A DNA stretch of 64,000 nucleotides from Sphingomonas mucosissima (GTDB lineage: Bacteria; Pseudomonadota; Alphaproteobacteria; Sphingomonadales; Sphingomonadaceae): the NCBI RefSeq assembly GCF_002197665.1, contig NZ_NBBJ01000006.1:62001-126000 (forward strand), given 5' to 3'. The notes below the pieces were generated by a model. That model saw only the letters and a program-made list of their open reading frames with translations, was not told the DNA's origin and did not search any database. Made by a program: the position numbers and the translations under genes. Below, one piece after another: positions 44,877 to 54,317 of this stretch (position 1 is its first letter; every line of letters starts with the position of its first letter).

Positions 44877-46372
44877 TCGAAATGAACAGCCGTTCCATTC
44901 TGGCCGCGATGGCTATGGCGACCGCCTTGTCGGGCTGTAACCTGGCGCCGAACTATGATCGCCCGATCGGCGCAGTTCCTTCTGCCTTGCCGCAGGAGGG
45001 AACCTATCCCCGGGCGGCCAGCGACGCGCCGGATATCAGCCAGATTGGCTGGCGTGATTTCTTCCTCGATCCGCGGCTCCAGCAGGTGATTGATTCTGGC
45101 CTGTCCAACAATCGGAACCTCCGGATTGCTGCCGGCAACGTGCTGCAGGCGCGCGCGCAATATCGAATCCAACGCGCCGATCGTGTACCAAGCACGACCG
45201 TTTCCGGCTCTGGTACCTTTACTAACAATATCTTTGGTGCGGGGGGCGGCGCGGCGGGAGCCGGGGCAATAGGCGGCGGAGCTGGGGTTGGCGCGGGGGC
45301 CGGCGCGGGCCCTGGAAATCTCGGCGCACGCGGCGGATCATCGAACCTTGAGATCTACTCGGTCAACGCTGGCTTTTCGGCGTTCGAACTCGATCTGTTC
45401 GGTCGCGTGCGTAACCTGTCTCAAGCGGCGCTGGAGCAATATTTCGCCACCGAAGAAGCACAGCGGGCGACGCGCATCAGCCTTATTGCCGAGATCGCCA
45501 ACGCATGGTTGACCATGGCGTCGGACCAAGAGCAGCTTCGTATCAGTCGCGCGACATTGAAGACGTTTGAGCAATCGCTGAACCTTACGCGGGCGCAGTT
45601 CCGCATCGGTGTCGCTTCAGAGCTCGAAGCGCGGCAGGCGGAGACGAACTATCAGGCCGCCCGCAACGATATCGCGACGCTGCAGACGCGCGTGGCCCAG
45701 GATCAGAATGCGCTGAACCTTCTGGTTGGAGCGACAGTGCCAGCGAACTTCTTACCGCAGGGGCTCAGTGCCGCGCCGGTTACCCGCGATGCGCTTCCGG
45801 GTAATCTTTCGTCCGACATTCTGTTGCGCCGGCCTGACGTCTTGCAGGCGGAGCACCAACTGATCGCGCAAAATGCCAACATCGGTGCGGCCCGCGCTGC
45901 GTTCTTCCCACGGATCTCTTTGACCGCGACGATTGGTACCATCTCGACAGCCCTGTCTGGCCTCTTCGCAGGCGGCAGTTTCACTTACAATGCTGCCCCG
46001 TCGATTGGGCTTCCGCTGTTTGACGGCGGGCGCAATGCCGCGAACCTTGAGTACGCTAAAGCGTCCCAGCAAGTGGCGGTGGCAACGTATGAACGTGCAG
46101 TACAGACCGCGTTTCGTGAAGTTTCTGATGCCTTGGCGCAGCGTGGGACGATCGATGAGCAGATCGCTGCGCAGACCGCGCGCGCAGAAGCCGCCAGCGT
46201 TGCGGCTCGGCTTTCTGAAGCACGCTACCAGGCAGGGATCGATTCCTTCCTGGTCTCGCTTGACGCTCAACGCACGGCTTATGCTGCGCAGCAGCAATTG
46301 ATTGCCACCCGTCTCTCTCGTGGGAATAATCTTGTTGAACTATACCGCTCGTTCGGGGGCGGGCTCAACTGA
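44873..46372 (+). CDS. RND efflux outer membrane channel (NodT/OprM family)
   Basis: A 499-residue TolC-like lipoprotein channel. Lipobox ALSGC with Cys22; two OEP repeats are seen with [19 protein letters not shown] and [19 protein letters not shown]. Oddity: residues about 121-158 are a nearly pure Gly/Ala insertion ([19 protein letters not shown] and more) before the first barrel strand segment, not usual in OprM. Met1 or Met4 could start it. Third gene of the pump operon. Confidence 0.93.
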   Translation: MIEMNSRSILAAMAMATALSGCNLAPNYDRPIGAVPSALPQEGTYPRAASDAPDISQIGWRDFFLDPRLQQVIDSGLSNNRNLRIAAGNVLQARAQYRIQRADRVPSTTVSGSGTFTNNIFGAGGGAAGAGAIGGGAGVGAGAGAGPGNLGARGGSSNLEIYSVNAGFSAFELDLFGRVRNLSQAALEQYFATEEAQRATRISLIAEIANAWLTMASDQEQLRISRATLKTFEQSLNLTRAQFRIGVASELEARQAETNYQAARNDIATLQTRVAQDQNALNLLVGATVPANFLPQGLSAAPVTRDALPGNLSSDILLRRPDVLQAEHQLIAQNANIGAARAAFFPRISLTATIGTISTALSGLFAGGSFTYNAAPSIGLPLFDGGRNAANLEYAKASQQVAVATYERAVQTAFREVSDALAQRGTIDEQIAAQTARAEAASVAARLSEARYQAGIDSFLVSLDAQRTAYAAQQQLIATRLSRGNNLVELYRSFGGGLN

Positions 46373-46395
46373 TCGAGTGCAAGGTCTTGCAAGTG

Positions 46396-46420
46396 GGAAC
46401 GAAATGGATACTCTCCCGTA
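46396..46420 (+). promoter_or_regulatory. Candidate EcfG-type promoter GGAAC-N16-CGTA
   Basis: GGAAC at 46396-46400 and CGTA at 46417-46420 with the 16-base spacing of alphaproteobacterial EcfG promoters (GGAAC-N16/17-CGTT), one base off in the -10. It sits about 20 bases before the 84-codon gene at 46442. Plausible membership of the general stress regulon. Confidence 0.35.
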
Positions 46421-46441
46421 GATAGGACGAGGAGAGAGCCG

Positions 46442-46696
46442 ATGGTGCCGAAAGAGCGCGCGGGCGACGAAACACTGGTGATCTTGCAAAGCTTGCTTTG
46501 CTTGCTCCGGGAAAAGAACGTGCTGACCCGCGCAGATATCGAGACATTGTGTGAACGGGTAGCGATGCGGGCAAGCCAGGCCGAACGAGATCCCTTCCCA
46601 TGTGCTGCCGAGGCGGCGCGTAACGCCGCGGCGGAGATGGCGCGGATCGGTGGATATATCGGCTCGCATTACGGTGGAAAGCATCGGCGCATCTAA
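46442..46696 (+). CDS. Conserved-looking small protein, unknown
   Basis: An 84-residue soluble, helix-rich protein that I do not recognise. The first half (LVILQSLLCLLREKNVLTRADIETLCERV) looks like a small helical bundle, followed by an Ala-rich amphipathic stretch (CAAEAARNAAAEMARIGGY). A strong GAGGAGAG ribosome site precedes the ATG, and an EcfG-like promoter lies just upstream. It separates the efflux operon from a metallophosphoesterase gene 56 bases downstream. Confidence 0.7.
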   Translation: MVPKERAGDETLVILQSLLCLLREKNVLTRADIETLCERVAMRASQAERDPFPCAAEAARNAAAEMARIGGYIGSHYGGKHRRI

Positions 46697-46752
46697 GGCA
46701 GCTTTGTGAAGCGGTGCTTGCCCGCGAACCTTCTTGCGGGCAGCGCGTTGGC

Positions 46753-47535
46753 ATGTCGATGAAGCTATTTCACGTCAGTGATGTGCACTTCGGAGCGGAA
46801 GACCCGAAGGCGCTGGATTGGTTCGCCCGCTGCGTTGCTGATGAGGCGCCGGACGCCGTCATCATGACCGGTGACCTCACGATGCGTGCCAAGCCGCGCG
46901 AGTTTGATGCCGGTGGTAAGTGGCTCCTGTCGCTAGGAGTGCCGGTGACAATCGAGGTCGGCAATCACGACCTACCCTATTATTGGGATCCGTTGCGGCG
47001 CCTGCTCAGTCCCTACAAGCGCTATGGTGCGGCCGAGCGGCTGATAGAGAGGACCCTGGATCTGCCCGGTGTCTCGATCATCCCGCTGAAAACCACCGCC
47101 CGGGCGCAATGGCGTTGGAACTGGTCGAAAGGCCATGTGAGTTCCGGAGCACTCCGCGACGCGTTGGACCTCGCCGAAGCCGTGCCGAAGGGCAATTTGA
47201 TCTTTGTGGCGGGGCATCATCCCCTCATCGAAGGCGGGACGCGCGGTACTGCCAAGACGCGTAACGGCGAGAAAGCGCTGGCGGCGTTAGCCGACGCAGG
47301 CGTTCATGCCATACTTTCCGGGCATGTTCATGATCCGTTTGATAAGCCGGTGCAGGTGGGGGATTGGACCGTCCGGATGATTGGGGCCGGCACCCTGTCC
47401 AAGAGGCTCCGCATGTCTCCGCCCGCATTCAATGAGATCCGAATCGACGGCGGCCGGTTCGAAACACTGGCGCGTACCTTGTCACCTGAGCCGAAGCATC
47501 AAATCAGCAGGACCTCTCGCGCCGGCCTCTCTTAA
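46753..47535 (+). CDS. Calcineurin-like metallophosphoesterase
   Basis: A 260-residue cytosolic phosphoesterase. All five metal motifs are present: DVHFG, GDLT, GNHD, GHHP and GHVHD. This is the class III cyclic nucleotide phosphodiesterase / CpdA-like group, but substrate (cAMP or other) is not settled by sequence. Start ATG 46753 or 46759; the frame opens at 46714. Confidence 0.9.
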   Translation: MSMKLFHVSDVHFGAEDPKALDWFARCVADEAPDAVIMTGDLTMRAKPREFDAGGKWLLSLGVPVTIEVGNHDLPYYWDPLRRLLSPYKRYGAAERLIERTLDLPGVSIIPLKTTARAQWRWNWSKGHVSSGALRDALDLAEAVPKGNLIFVAGHHPLIEGGTRGTAKTRNGEKALAALADAGVHAILSGHVHDPFDKPVQVGDWTVRMIGAGTLSKRLRMSPPAFNEIRIDGGRFETLARTLSPEPKHQISRTSRAGLS

Positions 47536-47623
47536 GTAATTGGCGATGATCAGTGCGCTTCGCTGTCGACCTACGGTTAAAGCTAGGCCCGCAAAGCCAG
47601 TTCCTCTGCCGATGGAGGCTTGA

Positions 47624-49063
47624 GTGAGTGAGCGATCGATCGCGCTAAACCGCTTTGGCCTGGGCGCGCGGCCGGACGAGCCGGAGATAGCGAACGCTCC
47701 CGGGGCGGCGCGTGATTGGCTTTCCGCTCAACTGATTGCCTATGATCCGCAGCCGCCGCCACTACGGCAGGCTGCGGGTAGCGCGGCGATCCTCAACGAC
47801 ATTGCCGACTACCAAGCTCAGGGTCGAGCAGTCAGAACAAGCAAGTTTCGGCCCGATGTCTCTGGGCAAGCCGAGCCGTCATCAGTTGCGGTTGGGGACG
47901 ATGCAGCAGTGGCGCTGCGCAGGCGAGCCCGTAGTGCATTGCGGCTCCACTATGTCGATGCAGTAAATGCAAGAGTGGCAGCCGCACTCGTTAGCAGGAC
48001 ACCCTTTGCGGAGCGGATGGTCCATTTCTGGTCCAATCACTTTGCGGTTTCGGCTGACAAGATCTCCGTCTCTCCCCTGGCGGGATCCTTTGAGTTCGAG
48101 GCCATTCGCCCGCATGTCATGGGCAAGTTCAGCGACATGCTGAAAGCGGCGGAGTGCCACCCCGCTATGCTCCTCTATCTCGACCAAGTGGTGTCGATTG
48201 GACCGGGCAGCGTCTTTGGTCGGCGCCCACGTGTTGCCGCCCGGCGGCAGGGACTGAACGAAAACTTGGCGCGTGAGATTCTGGAGCTGCATACGCTGGG
48301 CGCGCGCACCGGCTATAGCCAGGCAGACGTGACGGAGTTCGCGCGGTCGCTGACCGGGTGGACCGTTCCAGGAATTGGGCGACGCATCGGTTCTCGTGAG
48401 GTCACAGGCGGATCCGCATTCCTGCCGGAGTTGCACGAATTAGGCACCCGAACGATTCTCGGCAAGGCGTATTCTCAGGAAGCCGAAGCGCAGGCCGAAG
48501 CCGTGTTGCATGATCTCGCGCATAGCCCCGCCACTGCTCGCCACCTCGCGACCAAGCTCACGAGACATTTCGCGGGTGATACGCCGGCGCCGGCCATGGT
48601 CGCTCGGCTGGAAAACGCGTTTCTGCGGTCCGGGGGAGACCTCCCCACGTTGTACAGGACGATTATCTTGTCGCCGGAAGCGTGGGTGACGGAGCCCGTC
48701 AAGTTCCGCAGCCCGTGGGAATGGTCGCTGGCTGCGTTGCGAGCCTTGGGCTCTAGGCTCCCCGACGGCGGCTCCGCTGTGGGTCTGCAGGAACAGCTTG
48801 GCCAACGGGTCTGGAGGCCGGGGCAGCCGAGCGGCTTTAATGATATCGCTGCGACTTGGGCGGGACCGGACGCGCTGATGCGCCGCGTAGAGGCGGCAGA
48901 GCGACTGGCTCAGCGCGCTGGTGCCACTGACGCGCGAGCGTTGGCATCGACGCTCTTTCCGGATGCCGTAGGTGCCGCCACCTTGGATGCCCTAGATAGG
49001 GCGGAAAGCCCCGGTCAGGCCCTGGCGCTCCTGCTTGTCGCGCCTGAAATGATGCGGAGGTAA
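47624..49063 (+). CDS. DUF1800 family protein
   Basis: A 479-residue protein of family DUF1800 (RFGLGARPDEPEI at the start; FAERMVHFWSNHFAVSADK; ENLAREILELHTLG; EFARSLTGW; LATKLTRHFAGDTP). The family regularly lies next to DUF1501 genes, as here (3 bases apart), and is thought to be part of an exported or envelope system of unknown role. GTG start with GGAGG six bases upstream. No classical signal peptide. Confidence 0.9.
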   Translation: MSERSIALNRFGLGARPDEPEIANAPGAARDWLSAQLIAYDPQPPPLRQAAGSAAILNDIADYQAQGRAVRTSKFRPDVSGQAEPSSVAVGDDAAVALRRRARSALRLHYVDAVNARVAAALVSRTPFAERMVHFWSNHFAVSADKISVSPLAGSFEFEAIRPHVMGKFSDMLKAAECHPAMLLYLDQVVSIGPGSVFGRRPRVAARRQGLNENLAREILELHTLGARTGYSQADVTEFARSLTGWTVPGIGRRIGSREVTGGSAFLPELHELGTRTILGKAYSQEAEAQAEAVLHDLAHSPATARHLATKLTRHFAGDTPAPAMVARLENAFLRSGGDLPTLYRTIILSPEAWVTEPVKFRSPWEWSLAALRALGSRLPDGGSAVGLQEQLGQRVWRPGQPSGFNDIAATWAGPDALMRRVEAAERLAQRAGATDARALASTLFPDAVGAATLDALDRAESPGQALALLLVAPEMMRR

Positions 49064-49066
49064 GCC

Positions 49067-50218
49067 ATGCTGGATCGTCGATCGTTTCTGGTCCGCGGCA
49101 CGCTGGCAACGCTGACTGCTGGCGCGATGCCCCGAATGGCGTTTGCCCGCGCGGCGACGCAGAAGCGTTTCGTGTTCATCATTCAGCGCGGCGCGGCAGA
49201 CGGCATCGGTACGGTGATGCCGGTCGGAGACCCGGCCCACGCTGCGGTCCGTCAGAGCTTCGCCGAAGACGCTTCAGCCGGCGCGAAGCTAGACGGCATG
49301 TTCACCCTGCATCAGGGGTTGTCGAAAGCGGCCCAGCTATACCGGCAGCGGCAGGCTTTGTTCATTCACGCGGTCGCATCGCCCTACCGTGACCGATCGC
49401 ATTTCGACGGTCAGAACGTCCTCGAGACGGGCGGTGCCAGCGCCTATCAGGTGCGCGATGGTTGGATGAACCGCTTGCTGGACCTGTTGCCGCGAGACGG
49501 CGCGCGGGCAATTGCCGTTTCTGCAACCATGCCGGCGGCACTGAGGGGGGGAAACGAAGTGGCGAGCTACGCGCCCTCGGTTCTGCCGGATGCCTCCGAC
49601 GACCTGCTGCAGCGGGTTACCATGCTTTATCAAGGTGATGCGCAGCTTTATGCGCTTTGGAGCGAGGCGTTGAGCGTGCGGGGTCTGGTGGGGGATCAGT
49701 CGGAGCACGCCGGGCGCGAGTCTGCTGCCACCGGGCGGTTGGCTGCGCAGTTGCTCCTGCCGGCCGACGGCGCACGGATCGCGATGATCGAGACCGGCGG
49801 GTGGGACACTCACAGCGGCCAGCGCGCGCGGCTCGCCGGTGGGCTGAAGAACCTTGACTCCATGCTTGCCGCTCTTCAGCTCGGGCTAGGCGCGGCCTGG
49901 CAGGAGACGTTGGTGCTTGTGGCCACTGAGTTTGGCCGAACGGTGACGGTGAACGGTACCGGGGGTACCGACCACGGGACAGGCGCGGCGGCGATGCTGT
50001 TTGGCGGTCGTGTGCGAGGTGGCCGTGTCATCGCGGACTGGCCAGGAATCGCGGCCGCCCAGCTATACGAGGGGCGCGACCTTCGGCCTACCGCCCGACT
50101 CGATGATGTCATTACCGGAGCACTATCGGCCCATTTCGGCCTCGACCCGGATCGCGTTGGTACGGCGCTATTTCCGGCACTCAGCGGACGTGCGCCGACA
50201 TCCGGCCTGGTCGCCTGA
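49067..50218 (+). CDS. DUF1501 family Tat-exported protein
   Basis: A 383-residue protein with an N-terminal twin-arginine signal (DRRSFLVRG, hydrophobic stretch, AFA cleavage). The body belongs to DUF1501, related to the alkaline phosphatase/sulfatase fold: FIIQRGAADGIGTV, HFDGQNVLETGG, MIETGGWDTHS, VATEFGRTV..., GGTDHGTGAAAMLFGG. Probably a metal-dependent periplasmic protein exported by Tat; the tatABC genes are in the same window. Paired with DUF1800. Confidence 0.9.
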   Translation: MLDRRSFLVRGTLATLTAGAMPRMAFARAATQKRFVFIIQRGAADGIGTVMPVGDPAHAAVRQSFAEDASAGAKLDGMFTLHQGLSKAAQLYRQRQALFIHAVASPYRDRSHFDGQNVLETGGASAYQVRDGWMNRLLDLLPRDGARAIAVSATMPAALRGGNEVASYAPSVLPDASDDLLQRVTMLYQGDAQLYALWSEALSVRGLVGDQSEHAGRESAATGRLAAQLLLPADGARIAMIETGGWDTHSGQRARLAGGLKNLDSMLAALQLGLGAAWQETLVLVATEFGRTVTVNGTGGTDHGTGAAAMLFGGRVRGGRVIADWPGIAAAQLYEGRDLRPTARLDDVITGALSAHFGLDPDRVGTALFPALSGRAPTSGLVA

Positions 50219-50241
50219 ACGGGCGGTTGGCGCAAACGAAA

Positions 50242-50272
50242 AGCCGCCCGCGTCGGATCGACACGGGCGGCT
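50242..50272. terminator. Bidirectional terminator AGCCGCCCG / CGGGCGGCT
   Basis: A 9-pair perfect stem around a 13-base loop between the end of the DUF1501 gene and the converging small secreted protein. A-rich GAAAA on the left gives a T-run for the minus strand, and CTTTT follows a few bases to the right on the plus strand. Confidence 0.7.
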
Positions 50273-50304
50273 CGCGCTTTTCGAGAGGGAACTCTCGGAA
50301 AAAC

Positions 50305-50583
50305 TTAGTTGGCGGTCAGAACCTGAACCGAGCCCTCCTGCGGAGCCTGGAAAGCGACCGGGGTGCCGCCCACGGTGCCGGTCACGCGCTGGCCGTTCAG
50401 CACGAGGCGGAAACGATCACCGCCCACGCGGCGGCCGGTGATGACGGTGGCGCCGCCACGGCCTTCGCTGGTCGTGTAGACGTACGTCTGGTTTTCGTGC
50501 TGGAACGACTTTTGAGCTTCCGCCTGCGCAGCGAGGGGCGCCAGAGCGGTCAGAAGAGCGGCGGTGGTGATCAGCTTGCGCAT
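50305..50583 (-). CDS. Small secreted protein, unknown
   Basis: A 92-residue exported protein. Signal peptide MRKLITTAALLTALAPLAAQA, then a short beta-rich domain (FQHENQTYVYTTSEGRGG, GRRVGGDRFRLVLNGQRVTG). ATG 50583 has AAGGA upstream; the longer frame to 50835 is not coding. I recognise no named family; small proteins of this kind are common in sphingomonads. It is divergent from argS. Confidence 0.75.
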   Translation of the reverse strand: MRKLITTAALLTALAPLAAQAEAQKSFQHENQTYVYTTSEGRGGATVITGRRVGGDRFRLVLNGQRVTGTVGGTPVAFQAPQEGSVQVLTAN

Positions 50584-50759
50584 CGGACAATCCTTGGGTG
50601 AGAACCTAATCTTTTCGCAACTGCAACATATGTGCTGCACTGCGGCGCGGCGATCGCAAAAACTTTTTTCGCAATTGCAGAAAACGCAGTCGTCGCGTGA
50701 TTTGTCGCTGGCGCTGCGTTGGTCTATCGCGCGCGGCTTCACGAACACGATTGGTTGCC

Positions 50760-52481
50760 ATGACGCTCTACTCTCGCTTTGCCGCTCACATCGATGACGT
50801 GCTGAATGCGCTTGAAACGGCGGGTGTGCTGACACCCGGCATCGATCGGCGCGCGGTGACGGTGGAGCCTCCGCGCGATCCGTCGCATGGCGATCTCGCG
50901 ACGAATGCCGCGATGGTTCTCGCCAAGGCAGCGAAGTTGAATCCGCGGGCGCTGGCGGAAAAGATCGCCGCTGAATTACAACAGCGTGATGACGTGGCCG
51001 CTGTGGAGGTGGCAGGGCCGGGCTTCATCAACATGCGGCTGACCGATGACAGCTGGCGTGCCGAGTTGGACGCCATCATCGAGGGAGCGGCCGATTACGG
51101 CCGCGGCCTTGGCGGGCAAACCACTGTGAATATCGAGTACGTCTCCGCCAATCCGACCGGCCCGATGCACATGGGCCATTGCCGGGGGGCGGTGGTAGGT
51201 GACGCGCTGGCCGCGCTGCTGGAGTTCGCGGGGCACCGCGTCGTTCGCGAATATTACGTCAATGATGCCGGCGGGCAGGTGGATGTCCTCGCCCGTTCGG
51301 CGCATCTGCGTTATCGTGAGGCGCTTGGCGAAGACGTCGGGGCGGTTCCGGAAGGGCTCTACCCCGGGGATTATCTTGTGCCCGTCGGCAAGATGCTGGC
51401 CGAAGAATTTGGCCCGCAATACGTCGGCGCGCCGGAGGCGGAATGGCTTGCGCTGTTCCGGACCCGGGCCGTTGCTTCGATGCTGGAACTGATCAAGGCC
51501 GATCTCGCGCTGCTCGGTATTCACCACGACCTATTCTCGTCCGAGGCCGAGCTTCAGGCAGCCGGCAAGCCCGAAGCTGCCGAAGCGTGGCTGCGTGCGC
51601 GCGACCTCGTGTATGACGGCACGCTTGAGGCTCCCAAGGGCGAAACGCCTGACGATTGGGAGCCGGTCGAGCTGCCGCTTTTCCGCTCCAGCCGCTTCGG
51701 CGACGATCAGGACCGGCCGATCAAGAAGTCCAACGGACAATGGACGTACTTCGGCGCTGACCTCGCATATCACTTCCAGAAAGCACAGGGCGCGGACGAA
51801 CTGATCGACATCTGGGGCGCGGATCATGCCGGCACGGTGAAGCGCATCCAGGCTGCGGTCGCGGCGCTGACCGAGGGGAAGACGCGCTTCGACGTGAAGC
51901 TCGTGCAGATGGTTCGCCTGCTGCGCGGTGGCGAGCCGGTGAAGATGTCCAAACGCGCGGGCAATTTCGTGACGCTTGCCGATGTCGTGCGCGAGGTGGG
52001 CAAGGACGTCGTCCGCTTCACGATGCTCACCCGTCGCTCGGATGCGCAGATGGACTTTGATTTCGCCAAGGTCGTGGAGGCGTCGAAGGACAATCCGGTA
52101 TTCTATGTGCAATATGCCCATGCGCGGGTTGCGTCGCTGCGGCGCCGCGCAGCGGAGGCCAGTATCGATACCGCCGCGGTTGATCTGTCCCGCCTTGATA
52201 CGGAGGAACTCGGCCTGGTGAAGCTCGCGGCGCAATTCCCGCGGGTGGTGGAAACCGCTGCGGCGTCCCGTGAGCCGCACCGGATTGCCTTTTATCTCTA
52301 TGACTTGGCGGCAGCTTTTCACGCGCTGTGGAATGTCGGCAACGATCGACCCGACCGGCGCTTCCTGCTACCCGACGATCATGCGCTGACTGCCGCGCGT
52401 CTGTTCTTGGCGGAAGGCGTCGGGCAAATTATTCGCAACGGCCTCTCCATCATGGGCGTGGAGGCGGTGTCGGAGATGTAA
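50760..52481 (+). CDS. argS: Arginyl-tRNA synthetase
   Basis: A 573-residue class I aminoacyl-tRNA synthetase. The HIGH signature appears as HMGH in ANPTGPMHMGHCRGAVVG, and KMSK in VKMSKRAGN; the N-terminal Add-1 domain and C-terminal DALR anticodon-binding domain are both intact. ATG 50760 is chosen over the upstream open frame (50697). It is followed after 3 bases by the SPOR protein gene. Confidence 0.96.
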   Translation: MTLYSRFAAHIDDVLNALETAGVLTPGIDRRAVTVEPPRDPSHGDLATNAAMVLAKAAKLNPRALAEKIAAELQQRDDVAAVEVAGPGFINMRLTDDSWRAELDAIIEGAADYGRGLGGQTTVNIEYVSANPTGPMHMGHCRGAVVGDALAALLEFAGHRVVREYYVNDAGGQVDVLARSAHLRYREALGEDVGAVPEGLYPGDYLVPVGKMLAEEFGPQYVGAPEAEWLALFRTRAVASMLELIKADLALLGIHHDLFSSEAELQAAGKPEAAEAWLRARDLVYDGTLEAPKGETPDDWEPVELPLFRSSRFGDDQDRPIKKSNGQWTYFGADLAYHFQKAQGADELIDIWGADHAGTVKRIQAAVAALTEGKTRFDVKLVQMVRLLRGGEPVKMSKRAGNFVTLADVVREVGKDVVRFTMLTRRSDAQMDFDFAKVVEASKDNPVFYVQYAHARVASLRRRAAEASIDTAAVDLSRLDTEELGLVKLAAQFPRVVETAAASREPHRIAFYLYDLAAAFHALWNVGNDRPDRRFLLPDDHALTAARLFLAEGVGQIIRNGLSIMGVEAVSEM

Positions 52482-52484
52482 GAC

Positions 52485-53210
52485 ATGGCGCGCGACGAAA
52501 TCGACCTCCGGGACGAAGACCGGCTTCCTTGGCTGGAAACGGTGGAACCGGACGAGCCGGAGGGCCCAGGCATGCTGCGGGTCGCCGCCCTCGTCGGGGT
52601 TGGCCTCGTGCTGCTTGCCGCCATTGTCTTTGCGGTGCTGAACTTTCAGCAGCGCACGCCGGACGGGCAGGGCGAACTGATCGCCGCGCCGCAGGGCGAC
52701 TACAAGATCAGGCCGGATGATCCGGGCGGACTGAAGGTGGAAGGCGAGGGCGATTCCGCCATTGCCGCGAGCGCTGGGTCGAACGCCCCCGCCGCCATCG
52801 ACTTGAAGGCCGTGCCCGAAGCCCCGATCGACGGTCGCCGCGCGCAGGCGGCTGCTGCCCCGGTAACCGGCGGCAGCGCGCGCACCGTGGCCGAAGTACC
52901 TGGATCAACTGGTCGCCTGACGGCTACGGCGCCGATGTCCGCGCCGAAGAAGGCGGTCCCCGGCGTCGGGTCTGGCGGGTCGCTCGTCCAGCTTGGCGCC
53001 TTCCCGAGCGAAGCGGCGGCCAATGCGGCCTGGAGTGCGCTGGCCAAGCGCTTCGCTTATGTGGCGACGCTGGGGAAGACGGTGCAATCGGCAGAGGTGA
53101 ATGGGCGCCAGGTTCATCGGCTGAAGGTAAACGCAGGCAGCACCGATGCCGCCGCCGATCTGTGCGGCCGACTGACCGTGGCAGGCGAAAAGTGCTTTGT
53201 AACCAGCTGA
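52485..53210 (+). CDS. SPOR-domain membrane protein
   Basis: A 241-residue bitopic inner membrane protein: cytosolic acidic N-terminus, one membrane segment at residues about 30-50 (VAALVGVGLVLLAAIVFAVL), an Ala/Pro-rich periplasmic linker and a C-terminal SPOR domain (SLVQLGAFPSEAAANAAWSA to the end) that binds denuded glycan at the division septum. Probably a cell-division protein; sits between argS and nagZ as in other sphingomonads. Confidence 0.9.
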   Translation: MARDEIDLRDEDRLPWLETVEPDEPEGPGMLRVAALVGVGLVLLAAIVFAVLNFQQRTPDGQGELIAAPQGDYKIRPDDPGGLKVEGEGDSAIAASAGSNAPAAIDLKAVPEAPIDGRRAQAAAAPVTGGSARTVAEVPGSTGRLTATAPMSAPKKAVPGVGSGGSLVQLGAFPSEAAANAAWSALAKRFAYVATLGKTVQSAEVNGRQVHRLKVNAGSTDAAADLCGRLTVAGEKCFVTS

Positions 53211-53211
53211 G

Positions 53212-53252
53212 GCACGTCGTGCTGCTGTGTCAGCAAGCGTGGACGTGCTTTT
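53212..53252 (+). terminator. Rho-independent terminator after the SPOR gene
   Basis: GCACGTC (53212-53218) pairs with GACGTGC (53242-53248), with an inner GCTG/CAGC helper stem, followed at once by TTTT. It starts right after the SPOR stop codon. Confidence 0.6.
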
Positions 53253-53312
53253 GCCGCGACGGCCGCGTTTGCGGATGGTGAAAAGCAGCCCGCCTTTCGC
53301 TAACACACCCGC

Positions 53313-54317
53313 ATGAAACCAGTGATCTTCGGCCTTTCCGGGCCGGTCCTCACCGCCGATGAACGCGCGTTCTTCGCGCAGGCACGCCCGGCAGGCTACA
53401 TCCTGTTCAAGCGCAATTGCGTCGATCGCAGCCAGCTTCGTGCGCTGACCGATACACTTCGCGAGGTTGAGGGCCGCAGCGACGTGGCAATCCTGGTCGA
53501 TCAGGAAGGCGGGCGGGTTGCGAGGCTCGGGCCGCCTGAATGGCCGACGTTTCCGGGTGGGCCGCAGTTCGACCGCTTATACAACATCGCGCCCATGTCC
53601 GCGATCGAGGCCGCGCGCGCAAATGCCACGGCGTTGGGTATGATGCTGGCAGAGGTTGGCATCACCGTTGATTGTCACCCCATCCTAGACGTGATCCGGC
53701 CGGAAACCACCGAGGCGATCGCCGTCAGGGCGTTCGGCAGCGAGCCGATGCGGGTCGCCGCGATGGGCCGCGCGACGCTCGAGGGCTTGGCTGCCGGGGG
53801 GGTCGTCGGTGTGGTCAAGCACATGCCGGGGCATGGCCGCGCCTTGGTCGACTCGCATCATCTGCTGCCAACCGTGACCGCGAGCGAGGCGGACCTCGAG
53901 GACGATCTTGCGCCGTTTCGCGCGCTTGCCCATGCCCCGATGGGCATGACCAGCCACATCGTCTTCGAGGCGTGGGATCGCGAGCGCCCCGCCACCATGT
54001 CACCGACCATTATCGAGGACGTGATCCGCGGCCGGATTGGCTTCGACGGTCTGCTGATGACCGACGACATCGACATGAAGGCGCTGTCCGGTACGCCCGC
54101 CGATAAGGCAGCGGGCGCAATCGCCGCCGGCTGCGACGTGGTGCTCGATTGCTGGGCGCGGATGGATGAGATGATCGCGATCGCCGATCGTCTGAGTGAC
54201 ATCTCGCCGCGCGCTCGTGAGCGCCTGGACGCGGCGATGGGGAGCGTGACGGCAGAGGAGGGCGAATTCGCGGCGCTGATCGCCAAGCGCGATGCCCTGC
54301 TCGCGCTGGCGGCGTGA
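53313..54317 (+). CDS. nagZ: Beta-N-acetylhexosaminidase
   Basis: A 334-residue cytosolic GH3 enzyme removing GlcNAc from anhydro-muropeptides in peptidoglycan recycling. Seen: LVDQEGGRVARLGPP, VGITVDCHPILDV, the NagZ signature KHMPGHG with the catalytic His, and LLMTDDIDMKAL with the nucleophile Asp. Its stop overlaps the GTG start of scpA. Confidence 0.93.
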   Translation: MKPVIFGLSGPVLTADERAFFAQARPAGYILFKRNCVDRSQLRALTDTLREVEGRSDVAILVDQEGGRVARLGPPEWPTFPGGPQFDRLYNIAPMSAIEAARANATALGMMLAEVGITVDCHPILDVIRPETTEAIAVRAFGSEPMRVAAMGRATLEGLAAGGVVGVVKHMPGHGRALVDSHHLLPTVTASEADLEDDLAPFRALAHAPMGMTSHIVFEAWDRERPATMSPTIIEDVIRGRIGFDGLLMTDDIDMKALSGTPADKAAGAIAAGCDVVLDCWARMDEMIAIADRLSDISPRARERLDAAMGSVTAEEGEFAALIAKRDALLALAA

